From: Chloroflexota bacterium
GTDB taxonomy: Bacteria > Chloroflexota > Dehalococcoidia > Lucifugimonadales > Australimonadaceae
DNA: 16,367 nucleotides
NCBI GenBank assembly: GCA_022574265.1
Contig: JACZSI010000022.1
Coordinates: 1 to 16,367, forward strand
Direction of reading: 5' to 3'
In this document: one piece after another, positions 8,805-15,611 of the stretch
How positions within the stretch are numbered: position 1 is the first letter of the stretch
Layout of the letters: the number at the start of each line of letters is the position of its first letter
Translations under genes and position numbers: made by a program
Notes under the pieces: generated by a model
Told to the model about the DNA's origin: nothing
Seen by the model: the letters and a program-made list of their open reading frames with translations, nothing else
Databases searched by the model: none

Positions 8805-9028
8805 TTCCCCAACGGCTGTGACGGAGACGAGTAGGCAGGCACCAGGTACGCAGCGAGCCGGAGAGGGTGGAAGCCCGGCGCACCAGGCCTGTACGAAGAT
8901 CCCTCCCGAGCCGTCAGCCGAGATCCGCCCCGGCGGAGCGTAAGCCTGACCGGACCCGCCGTCCGTTACCACCGGCGAGGGCGTGTTGGCGTCCTGCACG
9001 AGCGTCCTTCCGGGAACGGGAGGGAACG

Positions 9029-9060
9029 AGGGTGGTACCGCGGGTAGTGAGCCCGTCCCT
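9029..9060 (+). promoter_or_regulatory. T-box antiterminator
   Basis: AGGG (9029-9032) pairs with CCCT (9057-9060). The 7-nt TGGTACC bulge (9033-9039) presents TGGT to the tRNA acceptor end. GCGGG (9040-9044) pairs with CCCGT (9052-9056) across a 7-nt loop. Bases 9052-9059 are also the 5' arm of the terminator, so the two folds exclude each other. Confidence 0.85.
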
Positions 9061-9080
9061 TATCGGGGGCGGGTTTTTTT
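9052..9080 (+). terminator. Rho-independent terminator of the T-box leader
   Basis: CCCGTCCC (9052-9059) pairs with GGGGCGGG (9066-9073) as an 8-bp stem containing one G-T pair, with a 6-nt loop, followed directly by seven T residues (9074-9080). It ends transcription when tRNA-Ile is charged. Confidence 0.92.
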
Positions 9081-9123
9081 GGTTGCCTTGGGTTCTTGCT
9101 AGGATAGTGAAGCGAGGAACGTG

Positions 9124-10707
9124 ATGAGCGACGTGACGCTGTACGACACAACCCTGCGCGACGGCGCGCAGATGGAAGGCATCAGCCTCTCGGTCGACGA
9201 CAAGCTGGCCATCGCGCGCCGCCTCGACCAGCTCGGCATCCACTTCGTCGAGGGCGGCTGGCCCGGCGCCAACCCCAAGGACGACGAGTTCTTCGAGCGC
9301 GCCAAGGACATCGCCTTCGAGACCTCCACGCTGGTCGCCTTCGGCAGCACCCGCCACGCCAGGTCCACGGCGGCGGAGGACGCGAACCTCAAGGCGCTGC
9401 TGGCTTCGGGCGCGCCCGTCATCACGATCGTCGGCAAGGCCTCCGAGATGCAGGTCACGCAGGTGCTCGAGGTCTCGCTCGAGGAGAACCTGGCGATGAT
9501 CGCCGACTCCGTCGCGCACCTCCGCGCCGCCGGACGCCGCGTCTTCTTCGACGCGGAGCACTTCTTCGACGGCTATGCGGAGAACCCGGAGTACGCGCTC
9601 CAGGCCATCCGCGCCGCCGCCGGGGCCGGCGCCGAGTGCGTCGTGCTCTGCGACACGAACGGCGGCACGATGCCGGTGGACGTCTTCGCGACGGTCAGCG
9701 CGGTCGCCGCCGCCGTCGACTGCGGCGTCGGCATCCACTGCCACAACGACGCCGACGTGGCGGTGGCCAACACGCTGGCCGCGGTCCAGGCCGGCGCGAC
9801 GCAGGTCCAAGGCACCATCAACGGCTACGGAGAGCGGTGCGGGAACGCGAACCTCACCTCCGTCATCGCCAACCTCAAGCTCAAGCTCGGCATCGAGTGC
9901 ATCAGCGACGAGCAGATGGAGCACCTGACCGAGGTGCACCGGTTCGTCGCCGAGATCGCCAACATGCCGCGCAGCCGCTACCAGCCATACGTCGGCGAGA
10001 GCGCCTTCACCCACAAAGGCGGCCTCCACGCCTCCGCTATGGCCAAGGTGGAGACGAGCTATCAGCACGTCGCGCCGGAGCGCGTCGGCAACGTCAAGCG
10101 CATCGTCGTCTCCGAGCTCGCGGGCCGCGCGAACATCGCCATCAAGCTCCAGGAGGAGGGACTGTCGGCTGATGTGCCGAAGGAGATGCTCGGTGAGCTC
10201 GTGGACCTCGTGAAGCAGAAGGAGAGCGAGGGGTTCCAGTACGAGGGCGCCGAGGGGTCGTTCCGGCTGCTGGTCGAGCGCGCCCTGCCCGGCTACAAGC
10301 CACCCTTCGAGCTGGTGGACTTCATGGTCGTGATGGAGAAGCGCCGCCGCCCCGGCAGCGACCCCGCCGCGAGCGAGGACCTGAGCGAGGCGATGGTGAA
10401 GGTCGCCGTCGACGGCGACGTCAAGCACACCGTCGCCGAGGGCAACGGCCCCGTGAACGCCCTCGACGCGGCGCTCCGCAAGGGCCTCGAGGAGTTCTAC
10501 CCGCACCTCGCGAGCGTCAAGCTCACCGACTTTAAGGTGCGCGTCGTGGACACCGGGGCGAGCGGCACCGGCGCCGTCGTCCGCGTGCTGATCGAATCGA
10601 CCGACGGCGAGCGCCACTGGGGCACCGTCGGCGTGTCGACGAACCTCATCGAGGCGTCGTGGCAGGCCTTGGCCGACAGCATGGAGTACGCGCTGCTCTC
10701 GCGCTAG
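9124..10707 (+). CDS. cimA: (R)-citramalate synthase
   Basis: Condenses pyruvate with acetyl-CoA to (R)-citramalate, the entry to the threonine-independent route to 2-oxobutyrate and isoleucine. The 527-residue product has the LeuA/HMGL-like TIM barrel first: LYDTTLRDGAQMEGISLSVD (6-25, with the R12/D13 active-site pair), HCHND (205-209, metal site) and NGYGERCGNANL (233-244). A C-terminal LeuA-dimer/allosteric domain follows (about 376-527). Length and the GISLSVDDKL variant fit the citramalate synthase subfamily better than 2-isopropylmalate synthase; homocitrate synthase is a less likely alternative. GTG at 9121 is also in frame, but GAGG (9114-9117) is 6 nt from the ATG at 9124 and only 3 from the GTG. 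The isoleucine T-box independently supports the role. Confidence 0.92.
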   Translation: MSDVTLYDTTLRDGAQMEGISLSVDDKLAIARRLDQLGIHFVEGGWPGANPKDDEFFERAKDIAFETSTLVAFGSTRHARSTAAEDANLKALLASGAPVITIVGKASEMQVTQVLEVSLEENLAMIADSVAHLRAAGRRVFFDAEHFFDGYAENPEYALQAIRAAAGAGAECVVLCDTNGGTMPVDVFATVSAVAAAVDCGVGIHCHNDADVAVANTLAAVQAGATQVQGTINGYGERCGNANLTSVIANLKLKLGIECISDEQMEHLTEVHRFVAEIANMPRSRYQPYVGESAFTHKGGLHASAMAKVETSYQHVAPERVGNVKRIVVSELAGRANIAIKLQEEGLSADVPKEMLGELVDLVKQKESEGFQYEGAEGSFRLLVERALPGYKPPFELVDFMVVMEKRRRPGSDPAASEDLSEAMVKVAVDGDVKHTVAEGNGPVNALDAALRKGLEEFYPHLASVKLTDFKVRVVDTGASGTGAVVRVLIESTDGERHWGTVGVSTNLIEASWQALADSMEYALLSR

Positions 10708-10722
10708 CCGCCGCCCGCTATC

Positions 10723-11160
10723 ATGGCGGCCGTGAGCAGCGAGCGCACCTACCACGACGCCTCCGGCGTCCGCGTCACCACCACCCGGATGGTGTTCCCC
10801 TCCGCGCGCTACGTCACGCGGGACGTCATCTCCGTGGAGTTCGTCGTCGATACCGAGTCCGCCATCGGCTCGTACGTCGTCATGGCCCTCGGCGCGGCGC
10901 TGTTCTTCTACGGCGCGTTCACCGGCACCCTCTGGGGCTTCTCCGGCGTCGTCGCCATCCTCGGCGCCCAGCTCCGCCTCCTGCGCAGGAGGACGCGCCG
11001 CGGCTACGGCGTGCGCATCACGACCTCCGCGGGCTCGAAGATCGCATTCGCGGCGCGGGACCGCACGCTCGTCGAGGACGTGGCGGCCGCGGTGCGCCAG
11101 GCCATCGCCTCGCCCACGGACCCACCGGCGCCAAGCGCGCCTCACCGCCGCCGGCGCTAG
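10723..11160 (+). CDS. Small membrane protein, DUF6232-like
   Basis: Function unknown. The 145-residue product has an N-terminal beta-rich stretch (about 10-45; VRVTTTRMVFPSARYVTRDVI resembles the DUF6232 opening, recalled without a search). Two hydrophobic segments follow (about 48-64 and 67-86), then the basic loop RLLRRRTRRG, a short soluble domain (about 95-130) and a Pro-rich, Arg-ending tail. This suggests a two-helix membrane protein with both ends in the cytoplasm. It starts 15 bp after cimA with no clear Shine-Dalgarno (ATG at 10723, or GTG at 10732), so it is probably co-transcribed with cimA and under the same T-box. Its TAG shares CTAG with the convergent glycosidase gene. Confidence 0.7.
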   Translation: MAAVSSERTYHDASGVRVTTTRMVFPSARYVTRDVISVEFVVDTESAIGSYVVMALGAALFFYGAFTGTLWGFSGVVAILGAQLRLLRRRTRRGYGVRITTSAGSKIAFAARDRTLVEDVAAAVRQAIASPTDPPAPSAPHRRRR

Positions 11161-12422
11161 CCCTCCGCCATGTCGAGCGCGAGCGCGGACCAGCCGAACG
11201 AGCGAGCGCCGTTGCCCTCGCCGTTCAGCGGGTTGTAGAACTCGCGCAGCCCGCCCTCGGCCACCATCGTGATCGTGCGGGCCGCGAGCTGGGCCGCGAG
11301 CTCATCGAACCCGTGGCGGCGCAGCCCGCGCCACAGCAGCCAGTTCGTATTCACCCAGGTCGGCCCCCGCCAGATGAGCGATGCGCTCCTTGGGTCGAAC
11401 GACGGCTCGCTGGCCGCGACCGACGGCACCGGGTAGCGCGTCCAGAACTGGTTCCGGTTCCGGAGGTGCCGATCGACGAGCTCGCCCGCGACGTCGCGGG
11501 GCAGCCCCCCGATCACGAGCGGCATGAGGCCGCCCACGGTCAGCGGTTCGGAGCGCAGCTCCTCCTTGCCGGTCAGGCTGTAGAACGCGCCTCTGGTGCG
11601 GTCCAGCAGCTTCTCGACGAGCGAGGCGGTGACGAGCTCGGCGCGCTGCGCGTAGGTCTTGGCGCTCGCCGGGTTCATCTGCGCGCGGTGGAGGCGCGCC
11701 ATCGTCTCCAGCGACTCCGCGTAGAGCGCGTTGACCAGCGCGTCCTTCACGTAGAAGTGCGCGGCGCGGAGCATCCGGGTGCTGCCGTAGGAGTTCAGCC
11801 AGTTGCGCATATCGAGCCAGCGGTCGCGCAGCCCCAGCCCGAGCCGCCCCGCCTTGCCCGTCACGCCCAGGGGAGCGTCGTAGGTCGGCGACTGGTCGGT
11901 GCCCGACTCGTACGGCGAGACGATGACCAGCAGCCCGTCGCCGTCCGGCGCGCGGTTCTCCGCCAGCCATTCGTGGTAGCGGTCGAGGGCGTCCATGAAC
12001 GGCGGCGCGAACGCCGGGTCGCCGAGGACCTCCGCGACGCGCTCGACCGCCTGTGCGAGCACCGGGGGCTGGATCAGCGCCGAGTGCCGGAGACGCTCGC
12101 CGGGCCTGGACTGCGCGTAGCCGGCGAGGTTCGTTAGCCCCCAGAGCCGGTTGCCCCAGAAGGTGATGTGGCCGATGAACCCGTTGGCGTCCTGGCCGGC
12201 GACGAGCGTCTTGAGCTCGGCGGCCGCCTGCTCGGGGTCCACGTGCGCCATGATGACGGCATGGAAGCACGAGTCCCAGAACCACTGCCACGGGTACTCG
12301 TTCGGCGAGGGGCAGAGGTATGAGTAGCGGTAGCCGATCGAGAGGTCGTGGCCGCGCTTCAGGTTCGTGCGCAGCAAGCCCTGGGCATAGGAGCGGACGG
12401 CGTCGATCTCACCCTGGCGCAT
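11157..12422 (-). CDS. GH63-like alpha-glycosidase (possibly mannosyl-/glucosylglycerate hydrolase type)
   Basis: Predicted (alpha/alpha)6-barrel glycoside hydrolase of 421 residues, the size I recall for single-domain bacterial GH63 hydrolases. Family landmarks are WFWDSCFHA (47-55), SPYESGTDQSPTYD (169-182, candidate acid D176), LIWRGPTWVNTNWLLW (349-364), and REFYNPLNGEG with FGWSALALD (393-417, candidate base E402). The TDQSP and NGEG-FGWSA blocks are what point to GH63 instead of GH37 trehalase or GH15. No signal peptide is seen, so it probably acts in the cytoplasm on a small alpha-glycoside such as mannosylglycerate or glucosylglycerate; the substrate is inferred from size only, and no synthesis gene is in the window. 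The ATG at 12422 has no Shine-Dalgarno, and a GATACT lies about 7 bp upstream, so the mRNA may be leaderless. Confidence 0.8.
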   Translation of the reverse strand: MRQGEIDAVRSYAQGLLRTNLKRGHDLSIGYRYSYLCPSPNEYPWQWFWDSCFHAVIMAHVDPEQAAAELKTLVAGQDANGFIGHITFWGNRLWGLTNLAGYAQSRPGERLRHSALIQPPVLAQAVERVAEVLGDPAFAPPFMDALDRYHEWLAENRAPDGDGLLVIVSPYESGTDQSPTYDAPLGVTGKAGRLGLGLRDRWLDMRNWLNSYGSTRMLRAAHFYVKDALVNALYAESLETMARLHRAQMNPASAKTYAQRAELVTASLVEKLLDRTRGAFYSLTGKEELRSEPLTVGGLMPLVIGGLPRDVAGELVDRHLRNRNQFWTRYPVPSVAASEPSFDPRSASLIWRGPTWVNTNWLLWRGLRRHGFDELAAQLAARTITMVAEGGLREFYNPLNGEGNGARSFGWSALALDMAEG

Positions 12423-12499
12423 CGCCCAAGTATCGCGACGGTGGGAAGCCGAAGGAAGGCGTTTCGGGCACGGCCACGGGGACCTGACGCGGGATGGCC

Positions 12500-12535
12500 C
12501 CCTCTCCCTGGCCAGGGAGAGGGTTGGGGTGAGGG
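12500..12535. repeat. REP-like element: 24-bp perfect palindrome plus TTGGGGTGAGGG
   Basis: CCCTCTCCCTGG (12500-12511) is followed immediately by its exact complement CCAGGGAGAGGG (12512-12523), then TTGGGGTGAGGG (12524-12535). I recall this combination as an interspersed intergenic repeat in many GC-rich bacterial genomes. It lies 7 bp past the stop of the dehydrogenase gene (12543) and could act as a 3' stabiliser or weak terminator; there is no T-run. Only one copy is in the window. Confidence 0.7.
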
Positions 12536-12542
12536 TCGCTCC

Positions 12543-15470
12543 CTAAGCCAGCGCGTCCGCCAGGAACTCCGCGACGTGGCGCGGCCGCTTCGACGTGAAG
12601 TGGTCGATCTGCTGGCGGCACGAGATGCCGGAGATCGCGACCGGCCAGCCGCTGCGCCCCTCCGCCTCGATGGCCGGGAACAGCTTCAGCGCGCCCATCG
12701 CCTTGGACATCTCGTAGTGCTCCGCCTCGAAGCCGAACGTGCCCGCCATGCCGCAGCAGGCCGAGTCGATGAGCTCGGCGTTGAAGCCCGCGAGCGCCAG
12801 TGCCTCCATCGTCGGCCCCATGCCCACGATCGCCTTCTGGTGGCAGTGCCCGTGGACCTGGATGCTCGGCTTCATGCCCCCCGTGAAGATGCCCTTCACC
12901 GCCTCGGGCTCGTCGGCCGCGATCCGGGCGATGAGCTCGTCCAGCATCAGCGCCTGGCCCGCCACCGCACGCGAAGGCTCGTCGCGCAGCAGGTCCGGGT
13001 ACTCGTCGCGCAGCGTGAGCAGGCACGACGGCTCCGTGCCGACGATCACCACGCCGCGCTCGGCGTACGGCGCGAGCGCGGCGACGTTCGTGCGCGCCCA
13101 CTCCTTGGCCTTGGCCAGCTGGCCCTTCGAGATCAGCGGCCGCCCGCAGCACTCCTTCTGGGAAACGAGCAGCACGCGATAGCCGAGAGCCTCCAGCACG
13201 CGGGTCGCCGCCATGCCGACCTCCGGGTGCATGTATTCGGTGAAGGTGTCGTTGAAGAAGACGGCGTCGCCGCGCGCGCCCGACGTCTGCGGGCGGCGGC
13301 CCTCGAACCACGACGTGAAGCGCTGCCGCGCGAACGTCGGGAGGGGGCGGTTGCGCGAGATGCCCAGGAACCGCTCGGCGAGCAGCCTTGTTATGGCGAG
13401 CCCGCTGAACAGGTTCGTGATCGGCGCCAGTGCCTGGCCGATGCGGCTCAGCCGCGCGATCTCGCCGAAGGCCCGCGCCCGCCGCGGCAGACCGTGGCGC
13501 TCGTAGTACTTCGTCAGCACCTCCGCCTTGAGCTTGGCCATGTCCACGTTGGATGGGCACTCGGCCTTGCACGCCTTGCACTCCACGCACAGATCGAGCG
13601 TGTCGAACATGCGCTGGCCCGCGAGCTCGCTGGGCGGGAGCGCCCCGCTGATGATCATGCGCAGCATCGTCGCGCGGCCGCGGGTCGAATGCTCCTCCTC
13701 GCGCGTCGCCATGAACGAGGGGCACATGCCGCCGTCCAGCTTCCGGCAGGCGCCCTGGCTGTTGCACCCCTCCACGTGCCCGGCGAAGCCGCCGTCGGCC
13801 GAGAAGTCCATGTACGTGGGCACGTCCATGTTCGTGGTCTCGGGGGAGATGCGCAGGTTCTCGCGGAGCCCGGGCGTCTCGATGATCTTGCCGGGGTTCA
13901 TCGTGCCGTCCGGGTCGAAGGCGGCCTTGAGCTCCTTGAACGCGCCGTACAGCTCCGAGCCGAACATCTTCTCCGTGAACGCACCGCGCACGATGCCGTC
14001 GCCGTGCTCGCCGGACAGGCTCCCGCCGAACTCCAGGACGAGGCTCGATATCTCCTCGGCGATCGACACCATCTTGTCGACGCCCTCGTAGGTCTTCAGG
14101 TTCACGACCGGCCGGATGTGCATGCAGCCGGTGCTGGCGTGGCCGTAATACGCCGCCGTGGTGCCGTGCCGCTCGATGATCTCCTCGAAGCGCCGCACGT
14201 ACTCCGGGAGCTGCTCCGGCGAGACGGCCGTGTCCTCGACGTACGGGAGCGGCTTCGCGTCGCCCTTGAGCGCCATCGCCAGCCCCAGCCCGGCCTCGCG
14301 CAGCGAGTACCAGCGGCGGTGGAGCGCCGGGTTGAAGGTCGTCAGCGTCGCGTATCCGAGGTTGCGGTGGTCGAGGTCGGCCTTGAGCGCGTCCAGCTTC
14401 GAGCGGACCTCGGCCTCCGTGTCGCCGTAGAACTCGACGAACAGAAGCTCGGTCGGGTCGCCCTCCAGGAAGTCCATCAGGTGCCGGTACCCCGGATTCT
14501 CCGCGCAGTTCTTGAGCACCATGCGGCCGATCATCTCGACGGCCGACGGCCCGTGCTCCAGGATGGGCACGGCGGCCTCCATGCACTCGATCAGGCCGTT
14601 GAAGTGCACGACCCCGAGCCCCTTGTGCGCCGGCGTCGGGACCAGGTTGACCTTGGCCTCCGTCACGACGGTGAGCGTGCCCTCGGACCCCACCACCGCG
14701 CGGGTCAGGTTCATCGGACCGTCGCCCCCAAAGTCGTCGAGGTTGTAGCCGCCGACGCGCCGGAGGATCTTCGGGAAGCGGCGCTGGACCTCCTCGCGGT
14801 GCTCGTGCGCGAGCCGCCGGACCTCCCGGTACAGGCGGCCCTCCAGGTCGTCCTGCGAGAAGCGGTCCTCCAGCGCCTCGCCCCCCACCGGCGCGAAGCG
14901 GGTGCGCGTGCCGTCCGAAAGCACCACGTCGACCTCCAGGATGTGGTCGAGCGTCTTGCCGTAGATCACGGAGTGCGGCCCGCATGAGTTGTTGCCGATG
15001 CCCCCGCCGACGGTGGCGCGGTTGCTGGTCACCGGGTCGGGGGCGTACATCAGGCCGTGGGTGGCGACGGCCCGGCTCAGGTCGTTGTTGACGATGCCCG
15101 GCTGCACGCGGGCCCAACGCTCCTCGGGCGAGACGGCCACGACGCTGTTCATGAACTTCGAGAAGTCGATGACGATGGAGTGGTTGGCGGTCTGCCCGGC
15201 CAGCGCCGTGCCCGCGCCCCGGGGCGTGACCGGCACGCCGTGCGCGCCCGCGATGCGGACCGCCGCCTCGACGTCGTCCGCCGAGCGTGGCAGGAAGACG
15301 CCGACGGGCGTCATCGAGAAGATGGACGCGTCCGTCGCGTACATGAGCCGGTCGTAGTCGTCGAAACGCACCTCCCCGGATGTCTGAGCGCGCAGCTCGG
15401 CCGCGATCTCCCGTGCCTCGCTCGGCGCGAGGTGGGCGGCCTTGCGGGTCGTCTCGTACAGCAGTGGCAT
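12543..15470 (-). CDS. FAD/Fe-S D-2-hydroxyacid dehydrogenase (GlcD-GlcF-type fusion)
   Basis: Predicted to oxidise a D-2-hydroxyacid (D-lactate, glycolate or D-2-hydroxyglutarate) and pass electrons through Fe-S clusters to the respiratory chain. The 975 residues comprise an FAD_binding_4 domain (about 40-260; PRGAGTALAGQ 83-93, PDPVTSNRATVGGGIGNNSC from 145), an FAD-oxidase C-terminal domain (to about 540, with GEHGDG), a ferredoxin-like pair of Cys clusters (CNSQGACR..GMCPSF near 568 and CVECKACKAECP near 627), and two CCG-type domains (ECCGRP near 773; GHCHQKAI near 874 and SACCGMAGTFGFE near 903). This is the architecture of Dld/YdiJ-type single-chain enzymes. All motifs look intact, and no membrane segment or signal peptide is visible. 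The ATG at 15470 has GAGGAG 5 nt upstream. Substrate cannot be fixed from sequence alone. Divergent from the BlaI-like gene. Confidence 0.9.
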   Translation of the reverse strand: MPLLYETTRKAAHLAPSEAREIAAELRAQTSGEVRFDDYDRLMYATDASIFSMTPVGVFLPRSADDVEAAVRIAGAHGVPVTPRGAGTALAGQTANHSIVIDFSKFMNSVVAVSPEERWARVQPGIVNNDLSRAVATHGLMYAPDPVTSNRATVGGGIGNNSCGPHSVIYGKTLDHILEVDVVLSDGTRTRFAPVGGEALEDRFSQDDLEGRLYREVRRLAHEHREEVQRRFPKILRRVGGYNLDDFGGDGPMNLTRAVVGSEGTLTVVTEAKVNLVPTPAHKGLGVVHFNGLIECMEAAVPILEHGPSAVEMIGRMVLKNCAENPGYRHLMDFLEGDPTELLFVEFYGDTEAEVRSKLDALKADLDHRNLGYATLTTFNPALHRRWYSLREAGLGLAMALKGDAKPLPYVEDTAVSPEQLPEYVRRFEEIIERHGTTAAYYGHASTGCMHIRPVVNLKTYEGVDKMVSIAEEISSLVLEFGGSLSGEHGDGIVRGAFTEKMFGSELYGAFKELKAAFDPDGTMNPGKIIETPGLRENLRISPETTNMDVPTYMDFSADGGFAGHVEGCNSQGACRKLDGGMCPSFMATREEEHSTRGRATMLRMIISGALPPSELAGQRMFDTLDLCVECKACKAECPSNVDMAKLKAEVLTKYYERHGLPRRARAFGEIARLSRIGQALAPITNLFSGLAITRLLAERFLGISRNRPLPTFARQRFTSWFEGRRPQTSGARGDAVFFNDTFTEYMHPEVGMAATRVLEALGYRVLLVSQKECCGRPLISKGQLAKAKEWARTNVAALAPYAERGVVIVGTEPSCLLTLRDEYPDLLRDEPSRAVAGQALMLDELIARIAADEPEAVKGIFTGGMKPSIQVHGHCHQKAIVGMGPTMEALALAGFNAELIDSACCGMAGTFGFEAEHYEMSKAMGALKLFPAIEAEGRSGWPVAISGISCRQQIDHFTSKRPRHVAEFLADALA

Positions 15471-15503
15471 CGCCGCTCCTCTGTCGCTGGCTGGGCCTGC
15501 GCA

Positions 15504-15532
15504 ACTGTAGCGGACGCCGCCGCGCGGGGGAA
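15504..15532 (-). promoter_or_regulatory. Promoter of the FAD/Fe-S dehydrogenase gene
   Basis: On the minus strand, TACAGT (15504-15509) is a good -10. TTCCCC (15527-15532), 17 bp upstream, is a weak -35, which would suit an activated or repressed promoter. The leader would be about 27 nt and includes the GAGGAG ribosome site (15476-15481). Confidence 0.5.
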
Positions 15533-15548
15533 GGGCGCCTGCGCCCTT
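15531..15548. promoter_or_regulatory. Candidate operator between divergent promoters
   Basis: A perfect inverted repeat AAGGGCGC-CT-GCGCCCTT fills the space between the two -35 boxes and overlaps each by 2 bp. Position and symmetry suit a dimeric regulator controlling both genes. It lacks the TACA/TGTA core of classical BlaI/MecI operators, so the binding protein is not known. Confidence 0.5.
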
Positions 15549-15575
15549 GACACCGCCGGTGCCACCTCTTACGGT
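15547..15575 (+). promoter_or_regulatory. Promoter of the BlaI-like gene
   Basis: Consensus TTGACA (15547-15552), a 17-bp spacer and TACGGT (15570-15575), the same -10 as the cimA promoter. The start is expected near 15582, about 30 nt before the gene. Confidence 0.7.
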
Positions 15576-15611
15576 GCCGTCGGACCCGTGACCGCCTCGT
15601 AAGACCGGAGC

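Larger units (their letters stand above)
8820..9080 (+). promoter_or_regulatory. T-box riboswitch, isoleucine specifier (AUC), transcriptional
   Basis: Leader RNA that binds uncharged tRNA and lets transcription continue. Stem I is closed by GACGG (8820-8824) with CCGTC (8911-8915). The S-turn pair is AGTA (8830-8833) and GAA (8895-8897). The specifier ATC is at 8899-8901, one base after GAA, the same register as the GGC specifier that I recall for the Bacillus subtilis glyQS leader. The apical stem GCCGG/CCGGC (8857-8861, 8875-8879) encloses GGTGGAAGC, matching the conserved GGTGNAAGC distal loop. A hairpin TCCGCC/GGCGGA (8924-8937) follows. The T-box core AGGGTGGTACCGCGGG is at 9029-9044; its TGGT can pair with the ACCA end expected for tRNA-Ile. 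The downstream gene makes an isoleucine precursor, agreeing with the specifier. Confidence 0.95.

Noticed and set aside
8713..8883. An N-terminal extension of the uracil-DNA glycosylase by 57 codons
   Set aside because: It overlaps the divergent promoter and T-box, has no family similarity, and the ATG at 8712 has a good ribosome site.
8914..11145. A 743-codon minus-strand frame across cimA
   Set aside because: It is antisense to cimA and its T-box; the composition is low-complexity and no family is recognisable.
12348..14987. An 879-codon plus-strand frame
   Set aside because: It is antisense to the dehydrogenase and shows no domain.
12409..15504. A 1031-codon minus-strand frame overlapping the dehydrogenase in another phase
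   Set aside because: The 975-residue frame carries all FAD and Fe-S motifs; the longer one is Arg/Gly/Ala-rich with none.
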